23,700 nt of DNA from JAFIEN01 sp051859505 (GCA_051859505.1 JBHYFN010000056.1:1-23700), one strand, 5' to 3'; counted from the stretch's first letter, positions 1-7,716 are shown. Numbers and translations are program-made. The notes: generated from the sequence alone by a model not told the origin.

Positions 1-20
1 GGGGCCGTTTTTTTTCAAAT

Positions 21-45
21 GGGGGGGGGGGGGGCGCGCCCCCCC
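21..45. repeat. G14 homopolymer running into a G7-CGCG-C7 palindrome
   Basis: Fourteen consecutive G (21-34) are followed by CGCG and seven C, so positions 28-45 form a perfect 18-bp palindrome. A run of eight T lies just before it (8-15). It sits downstream of the last gene of the minus-strand operon. It could be a slippage-prone tract, part of a transcript end, or a sequencing or assembly artefact, since homopolymers of this length are error-prone. No function can be assigned from sequence. Confidence 0.7.
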
Positions 46-59
46 GGCCCTGACGGGCC
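46..59 (-). terminator. Weak terminator-like stem-loop after the FAD oxidoreductase gene
   Basis: GGCCC (46-50) pairs with GGGCC (55-59) across a TGAC loop, about 45 bases past the stop codon at 102. There is no T-run on the minus strand after it; a C-rich homopolymer follows instead. It is only a candidate 3'-end structure for the long operon. Confidence 0.25.
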
Positions 60-63
60 TCCC

Positions 64-90
64 CCCGGGATATTTGGGAACAAAAGAAGC
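64..90 (-). repeat. Rhodobacterales-type intergenic motif after the operon end
   Basis: Read on the minus strand, a CTTCTTTTG stretch leads into CCCAAATATCCCGGGG about 12 bases after the stop of the FAD oxidoreductase gene. I recall very similar CTTC-N-CCAAATA-CTCCGGGG strings occurring many times near gene ends in Rhodobacterales genomes; this is memory of the group, not a search. It may act in transcript termination or be a dispersed repeat. Only this one clear copy is in the window. Confidence 0.4.
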
Positions 91-101
91 GGGGAAAGCT
101 G

Positions 102-1406
102 TCAGAGCCCCAGTCGGTCGCGCAGCGCGTACCAGGTCATCGCCAGGGTCAGGAGCGGCGCGCGCAGGCTCGCCCCTCCCGGGAAGGGCTGTACGGGGAG
201 TTTGCTCATCACGTCGAAGCGGCCGGCCTGGCCCAGCACGGCTTCGGCCATCACCTTGCCCGCGATGCCGGTGATCGCCACGCCATGGCCCGAGAAGCCG
301 GCACCCGCGAGGATATTGGGGGCGAGGCGGGTGACGTAGGGAAGCCGCGTCATGGTTATGCCGAGCGTGCCGCCCCAGACATGGCTGATGCCCACGCCTT
401 CGAGTTGCGGAAAGAGGCTGGTCATGCGCCGCACCAGCGCCGTCTTGATGTCGGTCGGGAAGCCGAGGCCATAGCTTTCGCGCCCGCCGAAGAGGAAGCG
501 GCGATCCTCTGTCATGCGGTAGTAGTTCACCACGAATTTGGAATCCGCCACCGCGATATCCTGGGCCAGCACCTCGGTCCAGCGCGCGCCCAGGGGTTCG
601 GTCGCGGCGATGAAGCTGTTGATCGGCATCACGCGGGCGGCGATCCGGCCGTCGAGATTGGGCAGATAACCGTTGCCGGCGATGATCGCGTGATCGGCCG
701 TGACCTTGCCCCGGGCCGTGTGCAGGACGGCTTTCGCGCCCTTTTCGATCTGCGTGACCTCGCTGCGTTCGTGGATCACGGCGCCAAGGTCTTCGGCCCG
801 GCGCGCGAGGGCCAGCGCGTAGCGCAGCGGGTGGATATGGCCCGCCCCCATATCGAGCGTGCCGCCCTTGTAGAGCGGTGTCTTGACCAGCGCCTGCATG
901 CGGGCCTCGTCCAGCGCCTCGATCGCGTCATAGCCGTAGACGCGGTTGAGATGTTCGGCCGCCTTTCGCGCCTCGGTCGCCTCGGCGGTGCTGTATTCGC
1001 CATAGGCCACGCCCGGCGTATAGGCGGCCTCGGGGGCGTGTTCGGCGCAGAAGGCGCGCAGCTGGGCCTTGGAGTCCTCGACCAGATCCCAGGCGGCGCG
1101 GGCGGCCTCCTTGCCCATGGCCTTTTCGATCCGTTCCTGCCCCTTGTTGAAGCCGGTCCCCACCTGTCCGCCATTGCGCCCCGAGGCGCCAAAGCCCACG
1201 CGATGCGCGTCCAGCACCACGACCTTCAGCCCCGCCTCGGCCGCTGTCATCGCCGCCCAGAGCCCGGTGTAGCCCGCCCCCAGCACCGCCAGATCGGCGG
1301 TCACATCGCCGTCAAGCGCCGGGCGTTCGGGGCCGATGTCGGCGGTTTCGGCATACCAGCTGGGCGGATAGGTGCCGGGCGCGTCGTTGCGGTAAAGCGG
1401 GTTCAT
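102..1406 (-). CDS. FAD-dependent amine oxidoreductase (PuuB-like, DAO fold)
   Basis: A 434-residue protein of the D-amino-acid-oxidase (DAO) superfamily, closest in feel to gamma-glutamylputrescine oxidase PuuB: such enzymes oxidise a gamma-glutamylated amine to the aldehyde with O2 as acceptor. The dinucleotide-binding motif GAGYTG is at residues 43-48 with the ribose-binding acid D66, followed by the FGASGRNGGQV loop typical of this family (71-81). It starts at 1406 behind a GAGAGGAGA ribosome site; the open frame extends 166 codons further upstream but that part lies inside the preceding gene. The start overlaps the stop of the flavodoxin-fold gene as ATGA. It is the last gene of the operon, next to two glutamine-synthetase-like ligases and an amidotransferase-like hydrolase, which supports a gamma-glutamyl-amine oxidase role. 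The substrate is inference; other DAO-family amine oxidases cannot be excluded. Confidence 0.87.
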   Translation of the reverse strand: MNPLYRNDAPGTYPPSWYAETADIGPERPALDGDVTADLAVLGAGYTGLWAAMTAAEAGLKVVVLDAHRVGFGASGRNGGQVGTGFNKGQERIEKAMGKEAARAAWDLVEDSKAQLRAFCAEHAPEAAYTPGVAYGEYSTAEATEARKAAEHLNRVYGYDAIEALDEARMQALVKTPLYKGGTLDMGAGHIHPLRYALALARRAEDLGAVIHERSEVTQIEKGAKAVLHTARGKVTADHAIIAGNGYLPNLDGRIAARVMPINSFIAATEPLGARWTEVLAQDIAVADSKFVVNYYRMTEDRRFLFGGRESYGLGFPTDIKTALVRRMTSLFPQLEGVGISHVWGGTLGITMTRLPYVTRLAPNILAGAGFSGHGVAITGIAGKVMAEAVLGQAGRFDVMSKLPVQPFPGGASLRAPLLTLAMTWYALRDRLGL

Positions 1407-2194
1407 GCCGGTGTCTCCTCTCGCTGGGGCGCGAAGGTCAGGGCGGCGGGGCCGTGGGTGATGAAGGGGGAATGGCTTGGGGCCTCGGGGCGCAGCCGGC
1501 CGGGGCGGTCGAAATCGGCGTCGCTGTTGAAGGGCCAGGCGGGGCGTCTGGCGATCCCGGCGATCAGGGCCTTCTGTTCGGCCAGTGCCGCGGCGAGGCG
1601 GGCCTCGAGCGCGGGCTTGTCCGGCCCCTTGGCATAGCCATGCACCCCGTGAAGCAGGGCCGGCTCCAGCACCGTCGCGCCGCAATAGCGAAAGGTATAG
1701 GCCAGCGGCCAGAGCAGCAGGCGGGTGTCGGCCTCTTTCCCGTCGGGGCCGGTCTGGGCGGCGTCCGCCCCGGTCGTGACGCAGAACAGCACCCGCTTGC
1801 CGCGCATCAGCCCGGTGTCGAAGCGGGCATCGGTCCGGTGCAGGTGGCCGTGGATCAGGGCGCGTTCGGTCCAGCCCTTGATCATCGCGGGCGGCGCGAA
1901 CCACCAGAGCGGGAAATGCAGCACGATCAGATCGGCGGCGCGGACCTTCTCCATCTCGGCCAGGGCATCGGGGGGCAGGGGGGCGGCGCTTTCCTGCGCC
2001 TTGAGCGGATCGAAGGGCCGGGGCGGCACCGGGTAGTGCCGCGGCCCCTCGGCCGGATCAAAGCCCTGGGCGTAGAGGTCGGACCGGAGCACGCGGTAGC
2101 CCGCCGCCTCTGCCGCCGCGACCGAGGCCCCGGCCCAGGCGGCGGTGAAGGACGCGGCTTCGGGATGGGCATGAAGGATCAGCGCGGTGGGCAT
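1403..2194 (-). CDS. Flavodoxin-fold NAD(P)H dehydrogenase (quinone) family
   Basis: 263 residues of the flavodoxin-2 family (NQO1 / KefF / MdaB type), cytosolic FMN or FAD enzymes that pass two electrons from NAD(P)H to quinones or similar acceptors. The N-terminus ILHAHPEAASFTAA (6-19) is the usual phosphate-binding strand-loop. The core LIVLHFPLWWFAPPAMIKGW (89-108) is the family's most recognisable segment. The ATG at 2194 is chosen because homology begins there; the open frame continues upstream only by running into the ligase gene. It lies 28 bases after the ligase stop and overlaps the FAD oxidoreductase start by ATGA, so it is translated as part of the operon. Its role in the pathway is unclear; recycling of a redox partner is one guess. 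Confidence 0.87.
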   Translation of the reverse strand: MPTALILHAHPEAASFTAAWAGASVAAAEAAGYRVLRSDLYAQGFDPAEGPRHYPVPPRPFDPLKAQESAAPLPPDALAEMEKVRAADLIVLHFPLWWFAPPAMIKGWTERALIHGHLHRTDARFDTGLMRGKRVLFCVTTGADAAQTGPDGKEADTRLLLWPLAYTFRYCGATVLEPALLHGVHGYAKGPDKPALEARLAAALAEQKALIAGIARRPAWPFNSDADFDRPGRLRPEAPSHSPFITHGPAALTFAPQREETPA

Positions 2195-2222
2195 GGCGCG
2201 GGCGGGGCTCCGGGTATCGGGG

Positions 2223-3572
2223 TCAGACGTTGAGGAGCAGGTGTTCGCGTTCCCAGGGGCTGATGACCTGCAGGAATTCGTCGTATTCCGTGCGCTTGAC
2301 GATGGAATAGACGCGGGCGAATTCCGGGCCCAGAACCTCGTGCATGTCCTTGGCCGCGTCGAACAGGTCGAGCGCGGCATTGAGCCCCTGCGGGATCGCG
2401 TCCTCGGCCTCGTAGGCGTCGCCGTGAAAGCGCTTGTCGGGCCAGATTTCGTTCTTCATGCCCAGATAGCCGCAGGCAAGGCTGGCCGCGATGCAGAGAT
2501 AGGGGTTGCAGTCCATGCCGGCCAGGCGGTTCTCGATCCGCCGTGCCTCGGGCGGGCTGACGGGGACGCGCAGGCCCGTGGTGCGGTTGTCGCGGCCCCA
2601 TTCGAGGTTGATCGGCGCGGCATGGTGGCGGACGTAGCGGCGGAAGCTGTTCACATAGGGCGCGAAGACCGCGATCACGCTGGGCATGTGCTCCTGCAGG
2701 CCACCGATGAAATGGAAGAAGGCATCCGTCTCGCCGCCTTGCGGCCCGGTAAAGATGTTGCGCCCCGTCGCATCCGTCACCGAATGGTGGATATGCATCG
2801 CACTGCCCGGCTCGCCCTCGATCGGCTTGGCCATGAAGGTGGCAAAGCAATCGTGCCTCAGCGCCGCCTCGCGGATCAGGCGCTTGAAATAGAAGATCTC
2901 GTCGGCAAGCTTGATCGGATCGCCGTGCCGCAGATTGATCTCAAGCTGCCCCGCGCCGCCTTCCTGCGTGATGCCGTCGATCTCGAATCCCTGCACCTCG
3001 GCGAACTCGTAGATGTCGTCGATGACGGGGCCGTAATCGTCCACCGCGCTCATCGAATAGGCCTGCCGGGCGGCGGCGGGGCGGCCCGTCCGGCCCATCA
3101 TCGGCTCGATCGGCTTGGCCGGGTCGATATGGCGGGCGACGAGGTAGAATTCCATCTCGGGTGCGACGATGGGGTGCCAGCCTTCGGCATGATAGAGATC
3201 GACCACGCGCTTGAGCACGTTGCGCGGCGCGCAGCCCACGGGGCGGCCCTTCTGGTCAAAGGCGTCGTGGATCACCTGCAGCGTGCCGTCGGCGGCCCAG
3301 GGGGCGGCGGTGGCGGTCGAGAGGTCGGGCTTCAGGATCATGTCGGGTTCGGTGAAACCGTCGGTCGCGGCCTCGCCCCAGTCGCCGGTGATCGTCTGGA
3401 AGAAGATCGAATTGGGCAGGTGGAACGAGGCCTGGCGTTCCCATTTCAGCGCCGGCACCGCCTTGCCGCGGGAAATCCCGGGCAGGTCGGCGATGATGCA
3501 TTCGACCTCGTCCAGGCGCTTGCGCTCAAGATAGGTGCGGGCGGCTTCGGGGATCTCGTCGGTCCAGCTCAT
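2223..3572 (-). CDS. Glutamine synthetase family protein, gamma-glutamylamine ligase type (PuuA-like)
   Basis: 449 residues of the glutamine synthetase superfamily. Metal and substrate residues are present: EME (139-141), QEGGAGQLEIN with E204 and E211, MHIHHS with H260 and H262, and NRTTGLRVP with R330 and R335, followed by RRIENR with E347. The N-terminal beta-grasp part is short, as in PuuA-like ligases that join glutamate to an amine with ATP rather than in housekeeping GlnA, and no adenylylation-loop tyrosine context was recognised. It is translationally coupled on both sides: its start overlaps the amidotransferase stop (ATGA). A second, divergent family member is encoded at 5506-6837, so the operon has two ligases. 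Which amine is used is unknown. Confidence 0.92.
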   Translation of the reverse strand: MSWTDEIPEAARTYLERKRLDEVECIIADLPGISRGKAVPALKWERQASFHLPNSIFFQTITGDWGEAATDGFTEPDMILKPDLSTATAAPWAADGTLQVIHDAFDQKGRPVGCAPRNVLKRVVDLYHAEGWHPIVAPEMEFYLVARHIDPAKPIEPMMGRTGRPAAARQAYSMSAVDDYGPVIDDIYEFAEVQGFEIDGITQEGGAGQLEINLRHGDPIKLADEIFYFKRLIREAALRHDCFATFMAKPIEGEPGSAMHIHHSVTDATGRNIFTGPQGGETDAFFHFIGGLQEHMPSVIAVFAPYVNSFRRYVRHHAAPINLEWGRDNRTTGLRVPVSPPEARRIENRLAGMDCNPYLCIAASLACGYLGMKNEIWPDKRFHGDAYEAEDAIPQGLNAALDLFDAAKDMHEVLGPEFARVYSIVKRTEYDEFLQVISPWEREHLLLNV

Positions 3573-4273
3573 GCGCTTGCCTCCGTTTCGGGGGCAAGGG
3601 CGCGGGTCTTGAGGAAGCTGCCGATGCGGCGGGCAAGGGCACCGTCGTCGATCGGCAGGGCGACCCTCTGGCCGGCCGCATCAAGCAGCGGATCGGGCAC
3701 AAGGCCACGGCCGCGCTTTTCGATCATTTCGGCGACGAAGCTGCGGTCGAATTCGGGATGAGGCTGCACCGAGAAGATGCGGTCGCCGTAAACCAGCCCC
3801 GCGTTGCGGCAATGGTCGTTCGAGGCGATGACCGTGGCGCCGGGGGGCAGCACTGTCACCTGATCCTGATGCCAGGCGTTCAGGGCGAGGGTCTCTCCGT
3901 CGAAATCATACTCGGTGCGCCCCACGGCCCAGCCGCCGGAGTATTTCTCGACCCGGCCGCCCAGGGCCTGGGCGATGATCTGATGGCCGAAGCAGATGCC
4001 CACCAGCGGGCGGTTCGCGGCGTGAATGGCGCGGATCAGATCCTCGAGCGGGGGGATCCAGGGGTGATCCTCATAGGCGCCGTGGCGCGACCCGGTGATG
4101 AGCCAGCCATCCGCCGCCTCGGGGCCGGGGGGAAATACGCCGTCCACCACGGCCCAGGTGCGGAAGGTGAAGCCCTGTCCGTCGAGCAGCTTGTGAAAAA
4201 GGTCGTCATAGTCGCCGAACCCCGCCCGAAGGGCATCGGGGGCATGGCCGGTTTGCAGGATGCCGATAAGCAT
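3569..4273 (-). CDS. Class I glutamine amidotransferase-like hydrolase
   Basis: 234 residues with a GATase1 fold of the GMP-synthase-like group. The nucleophile elbow GICFGHQ places the catalytic Cys at 94, and the VQPHPEF segment gives His172 and Glu174, so the triad is complete. No synthetase domain is attached, so it is a free-standing amidase. In gamma-glutamylation pathways a hydrolase of this fold (PuuD role) removes the glutamyl group. That role is inferred here from the flanking glutamine-synthetase-like and PuuB-like genes, because this protein resembles GuaA-type amidotransferases more than classical PuuD. The start at 4273 is the first codon consistent with the MLIGILQTGH family N-terminus; a GGTGG lies just upstream. 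Its end overlaps the next ligase start by ATGA. Confidence 0.88.
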   Translation of the reverse strand: MLIGILQTGHAPDALRAGFGDYDDLFHKLLDGQGFTFRTWAVVDGVFPPGPEAADGWLITGSRHGAYEDHPWIPPLEDLIRAIHAANRPLVGICFGHQIIAQALGGRVEKYSGGWAVGRTEYDFDGETLALNAWHQDQVTVLPPGATVIASNDHCRNAGLVYGDRIFSVQPHPEFDRSFVAEMIEKRGRGLVPDPLLDAAGQRVALPIDDGALARRIGSFLKTRALAPETEASA

Positions 4274-4331
4274 GAACCACCAGAATATGGGAATTGTGAC
4301 AGCCTAGACCCAGTCCCGGGCCGAGGCAAGC
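4274..4331 (-). promoter_or_regulatory. Short gap that may hold an internal promoter
   Basis: This 58-base gap breaks the run of overlapping genes. On the minus strand it contains an AT-richer patch, CACAATTCCCATATTCT, ending about 8 bases before the amidotransferase start; TATTCT could serve as a -10 element but no convincing -35 is visible. An internal promoter is possible only. Confidence 0.2.
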
Positions 4332-4853
4332 TCAGTTCCCGCAAAGGAAAGCGCGCGCAGGAGAGTCGGGCAGGGCGTCGAATGCGCGAGCCTGCCCCTC
4401 GATCTGCAGGATGATCACGGCGCCATCGGTGGTCGCCTGGATGAAGTTCGCCTCGATGCGCCAGTGGCCTCCCTGCCGGTCGATGTCCGCCGCCCCCAGC
4501 GCGCCGGAATAGGCCGGCCAATAGGCGATGCTGTCCGCCCTGCCGTCAAGCGTCACCTCGGCCAGCCGGAGGCCGGTCCAGTCCACGGTGGCGGAGGCGA
4601 CCAGGCGGACCTGGGACCCGTGCGGGCCGGCAAAGGTGTCGTCGGTCCAGACCGTGACGATCCCGTCGAAGGGTTCGGCACAGGGCCCCGCGTCCGCATA
4701 GTTGAACACCTCAAGACCGATCCGCAAGGGCGGCGAGGTCCAGTCGCTGCCGTCGCCGCGCAGGACACGCAATTCGGCCGTGCCCTGCGCCAGCGCTGCC
4801 GCGGGAAAGAGGGCAGAGAGACAGAGCGCCAGAAGCCGGGGGAGGGGGGTCAT
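4332..4853 (-). CDS. Secreted protein of unknown function, GPCxEP family member A
   Basis: 173 residues. The first 23 residues form a clear Sec signal peptide (hydrophobic LLALCLSALFPAAALA ending AQ), so the mature protein should be periplasmic. I do not recognise a named family. The mature part has a DGSDW motif (34-38), an F-N-Y-A-D-A-G-P-C-A-E-P motif (50-61) and ends in CGN with Cys171. Cys58 and Cys171 could form a disulfide. The same pattern recurs in the neighbouring protein at 4901-5509, so the two appear to be diverged paralogues. It lies inside the amine-catabolism operon between a ligase and an amidotransferase-like gene. No catalytic motif is visible; binding of substrate or product in the periplasm is speculation. 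Confidence 0.8.
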   Translation of the reverse strand: MTPLPRLLALCLSALFPAAALAQGTAELRVLRGDGSDWTSPPLRIGLEVFNYADAGPCAEPFDGIVTVWTDDTFAGPHGSQVRLVASATVDWTGLRLAEVTLDGRADSIAYWPAYSGALGAADIDRQGGHWRIEANFIQATTDGAVIILQIEGQARAFDALPDSPARAFLCGN

Positions 4854-4900
4854 CGGGGCATCCTTCGATATCGGCCTCTGCGGGCCAAGTGCGGGAAAGG

Positions 4901-5509
4901 TCAGCGCCAGCCGCAGAATCTGTCGAACACCATGACCCCGCCGGAGGCGAAAGTCGCGGGTGTCCGGCCCTTCAGACGGAACTCGACCACTGCCGTCCTC
5001 TCGCTGTCCGAGGTCCGGGCGACTGTGTTTTCACCCTGCACATCGAAGCGCCAGAACGGGCCGAAGCGGCTGACGCCACCGACGATGACCTCATCATTCC
5101 AGTCCGGCTGGTCGATGATCCGCCATTCCGGCAGGGAGGGGGCGCCGCCACCGCGCGCGGGCATGGCGACCGCGGCGGCCTGTGGCGGAAGCCCGCCTTC
5201 GGTCAGGTCCAGCCAGATCTCGCGTCGGCGACCGTCGACCGCTGGCCGCGCCCGGGCATAGACCTGAGCGATCCACTGCTCCGGCTCGCCGCAGGGCCCG
5301 TCATCGCTGTAACTGAAGAAATGGGTCATCGACACCGGGATGTTCTCAAAGCTCCAGACCGTGCCATCGGCCTCGGTCAGGCGCAGGTCCAGCCGCAACC
5401 GTTCGGTCACGGGTTTGCTGAGACCGGGGAAGTTGACAAGGGCGACCACGACGCCAAACGCCACAAGCGCCAGCACGGCGTAACCCAGAAAGCCCAAGAG
5501 TTTTCTCAT
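4901..5509 (-). CDS. Membrane-anchored protein of unknown function, GPCxEP family member B
   Basis: 202 residues starting with one hydrophobic helix (residues 5-27) with no evident cleavage site, so it is probably an inner-membrane-anchored protein with a periplasmic domain. It contains ADGTVW (47-52), F-F-S-Y-S-D-D-G-P-C-G-E-P (64-76) and a C-terminal RFCGWR with Cys199, matching the layout of the protein at 4332-4853. A WR plus beta-strand segment before the C-terminus also aligns between them. The ATG at 5509 overlaps the stop of the upstream ligase gene as ATGA, so the two are translationally coupled; the open frame further upstream lies inside the ligase gene. Function unknown. Confidence 0.8.
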   Translation of the reverse strand: MRKLLGFLGYAVLALVAFGVVVALVNFPGLSKPVTERLRLDLRLTEADGTVWSFENIPVSMTHFFSYSDDGPCGEPEQWIAQVYARARPAVDGRRREIWLDLTEGGLPPQAAAVAMPARGGGAPSLPEWRIIDQPDWNDEVIVGGVSRFGPFWRFDVQGENTVARTSDSERTAVVEFRLKGRTPATFASGGVMVFDRFCGWR

Positions 5510-6837
5510 ACCGTGTCGAGGTATAGCTCGACCTGCTGGCTGGGCGAAAGCTCGGCCATGTAATGCAGCTCCTGCCGTTTGGTCATGACGAAATTGTCGA
5601 TCAGGAGGCGCGGAAAGATCCGCTCGGCCAAAGGCGATTTCTCGAACCGGTCGATCGCTTCGGACCATGTCGCGGGGATCTGGCGCAGGTCCTGCTCATA
5701 GGCATTGCCGACGATGGGGGGCGGCGGCTCCAGCCCGTCCTCGATCCCGACCAGCGCCGAGCCGAGGACCGCGGCCAGCAGCAGATAGGGGTTCACATCG
5801 CCCCCCGCGACCCGATGCTCGATCCGGCGCGCGGCGAAACTGCCGCCCGGCACCCGGATCGAGGCAGTGCGGTTGTCATAGGCCCAGCAGATGCCGGTGG
5901 GCGCATGGGATTCGGGCACCAGCCGGTCATAGCTGTTGGCATGGGGCGCGAAGATCAGCGCAAGGTCGGGGATCGTGCTCAGACAGCCGGCGATGGCATG
6001 GCGCAGGACGGGCGTGCCGTCATGGGTGCCGTTGGCAAAGATGTTGCGGCCCGCCTCATCCTCGACCGAGAAATGCATGTGCAGCCCGTTGCCGGCGAAA
6101 TCCTCATAGGGTTTGGCCATGAAACTGGCGGCCATCCCGTGCTTGCGGGCAAGGCCGCGCACCAGCATCTTGAACAGCCAGGCATCGTCCGCGGCCTTCA
6201 GCGCATCGGGCACATGGACAAGGTTGATCTCGAACTGGCCAAGGCCCACCTCGGAAATCGCGGCCTCTGCGGGAATGTCCATCGCCTCGCAGGCGTCGTA
6301 AAGCTCGGTGAAGAAGACGTCGAAGGCATCGAGCGCGCGCAGCGACAGGATATCGGCGCCCATCCGGCGCTTGCCCGAACGGGGGCTCTTGGGCTGGCGG
6401 ATCTCGTGGCCGCTGTCGTCGACGAGGTAGAATTCCATTTCCGTCGCCACCACCGGCGTCAGCCCGCGCGCGGCGTAGCGCTCCAGCACCCGGGCGAGGG
6501 CGTGGCGCGGATCGCCTTCGAAGGCCTCGCCCTCTTCGGTGAACATCCACAAAGGCAAAAGCGCCGACGGGGTGGCAAGCCAGGGCATCGGCACATAGCC
6601 CCGCTCGGTCGGGCGCAGCACGCCGTCGGGATCGCCGATCTCGAAGACCAGCGGGCTGTCCTCCACATCCTCGCCCCAGATATCGAGGTTGAGGACCGAG
6701 AGCGGGAACCGCGTGCCCTCTTCCTCGATCTTGCGGGCGAATTTCACCGGAACCCGCTTGCCGCGGGCCTGACCGTTCAGGTCGGCCGCGCCGCAGCGGA
6801 TGTTGCGAACGTCGGGATGGTCGTCGAGCCAGCTCAT
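5506..6837 (-). CDS. Glutamine synthetase family protein (second gamma-glutamyl ligase)
   Basis: 443 residues of the glutamine synthetase superfamily, clearly different from the other copy at 2223-3572. Active-site elements seen: EME (133-135), EVGLGQFEINL with E196 and E203, LHMHFS with H253 and H255, and NRTASIRVP with R323 and R328, followed by RRIEHR with E340. The short N-terminal region starting MSWLDDHPDV resembles that of the other copy (MSWTDEIPEA). The start at 6837 overlaps the stop of the permease gene by ATGA; the frame extends upstream only through the permease. Its position directly after the transporter suggests it acts first on the imported compound, an inference from gene order only. 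Confidence 0.92.
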   Translation of the reverse strand: MSWLDDHPDVRNIRCGAADLNGQARGKRVPVKFARKIEEEGTRFPLSVLNLDIWGEDVEDSPLVFEIGDPDGVLRPTERGYVPMPWLATPSALLPLWMFTEEGEAFEGDPRHALARVLERYAARGLTPVVATEMEFYLVDDSGHEIRQPKSPRSGKRRMGADILSLRALDAFDVFFTELYDACEAMDIPAEAAISEVGLGQFEINLVHVPDALKAADDAWLFKMLVRGLARKHGMAASFMAKPYEDFAGNGLHMHFSVEDEAGRNIFANGTHDGTPVLRHAIAGCLSTIPDLALIFAPHANSYDRLVPESHAPTGICWAYDNRTASIRVPGGSFAARRIEHRVAGGDVNPYLLLAAVLGSALVGIEDGLEPPPPIVGNAYEQDLRQIPATWSEAIDRFEKSPLAERIFPRLLIDNFVMTKRQELHYMAELSPSQQVELYLDTV

Positions 6838-7640
6838 CGGATTACCTGTGGTCTGTATCTGATCCGGGGCCGCGCCGCCTGGGGCAGGTGCCGGTTCAGG
6901 TGCCGGTTGATCAGGCCGAAAATGCCGATGATCACCAGCGTGAGCAGGATGAAATAGCCTGCAAGGATCGGGTAGGGGACAAAGGGATTGAAGGTCTTGT
7001 CCGCGAAATAGCGCGCGTAATAGAGCGCGTCGCCCGATTGCTGGACCGCCGGAAAGCCGGAAAAGAACACAAGCGTCGTGGCGTGAAACAGAAAGATCGC
7101 CTCGTTGGTATAGCCCGGCCAGCCGATCCGCAGCATGGTGGGCCAGGTGATCCGGCGGAACCGGGAAAAGCCGGACATGCCATAGGCATCCGCCGCCTCG
7201 ATATCGCCCTTGGGGATCGAGCGCAGCGCGCCGTAGAAGATCTCGCCCGAATAGGCGGCGGTGTTGAGGAACAGCACGATCGTCGCACCCACCCCGGCCG
7301 AGGTCAGCGCGCCCAGCTCGGGGAAGGTGCTCTTGACGTTGAGAAACAGGAAATAGCCGAAGAAGAACTGGATGAAGAGCGGCGAGCCCCGGAAGATGAA
7401 GATGAACCATTCCGCGGGTTTGCGCAGCCAGCGGCTGGACGAGGCCTTGCCCACCGCCAGCACCATCGCCAGCACGAAGCCCGACAGAAGCGCGATGACG
7501 GCGAAATAGACATTCCAGATCAGCCCCGAGCCGATCAGCACGAACTGATGGCAGAGCGTGATGTCGGACGAGGGCAGAAGCCGCTCGCCGATCCCGAGCG
7601 AGCGCAGCCAGTAGGCCTGCAGGATCTCGGCGCAGGTCAT
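6834..7640 (-). CDS. ABC transporter permease, HisM-type (polar amino acid / opine family)
   Basis: 268 residues with about five membrane helices and the permease EAA loop AADAYGMSGFSRFRRITWP (149-167), which contacts the ATPase. It forms a heterodimer with the permease encoded just upstream. Family members import histidine, arginine, opines and related compounds. The N-terminus (MTCAEILQAYWLRSLGIGERLL) is family-like, so ATG 7640 is preferred, but no ribosome-binding site is visible in front of it; instead two strong inverted repeats occupy the gap. Translation may depend on coupling to the preceding gene or on these structures. Confidence 0.9.
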   Translation of the reverse strand: MTCAEILQAYWLRSLGIGERLLPSSDITLCHQFVLIGSGLIWNVYFAVIALLSGFVLAMVLAVGKASSSRWLRKPAEWFIFIFRGSPLFIQFFFGYFLFLNVKSTFPELGALTSAGVGATIVLFLNTAAYSGEIFYGALRSIPKGDIEAADAYGMSGFSRFRRITWPTMLRIGWPGYTNEAIFLFHATTLVFFSGFPAVQQSGDALYYARYFADKTFNPFVPYPILAGYFILLTLVIIGIFGLINRHLNRHLPQAARPRIRYRPQVIR

Positions 7641-7647
7641 GGGCGGG

Positions 7648-7673
7648 CCCCCGAATTTGGCAAAATTCGGGGG
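7648..7673. repeat. Inverted repeat just upstream of the HisM-type start
   Basis: CCCCCGAATTT (7648-7658) is perfectly complementary to AAATTCGGGGG (7663-7673) across a four-base GGCA loop. It begins 8 bases upstream of the second permease start codon on the minus strand. Such intercistronic hairpins in transporter operons often stabilise the upstream mRNA or modulate translation of the downstream gene. Confidence 0.8.
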
Positions 7674-7675
7674 GA

Positions 7676-7699
7676 GGCCGAAATTGGCCAATTTCGGCC
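7676..7699. repeat. 24-bp perfect palindrome between the permease genes
   Basis: The half-site GGCCGAAATTGG is followed immediately by its exact reverse complement, giving a 24-bp dyad with no spacer, two bases from the neighbouring inverted repeat at 7648-7673. Both share a CCGAATT/CCGAAATT core. A zero-spacer dyad suits a protein-binding site or a dispersed palindromic repeat better than an RNA terminator. No second copy was noticed in the window. Confidence 0.85.
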
Positions 7700-7716
7700 C
7701 TGCCCGACGTTGCGCC

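Noticed and set aside
1407..1904. 166-residue N-terminal extension of the FAD oxidoreductase
   Set aside because: It lies in the flavodoxin-fold gene in another frame; the family N-terminus and a good ribosome site are at 1406.
2187..3761. 524-codon plus-strand open frame opposite the PuuA-like ligase
   Set aside because: Antisense shadow of a gene with complete glutamine-synthetase active-site motifs; no ribosome site or homology recognised.
6838..7410. N-terminal extension of the second ligase as a permease fusion
   Set aside because: The extension is out of frame with the permease protein; the ATGA overlap at 6834-6837 gives the normal start.
7648..7699. Permease-gap palindromes as a rho-independent terminator
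   Set aside because: Neither dyad is followed by a T-run on the minus strand, and the operon clearly continues.
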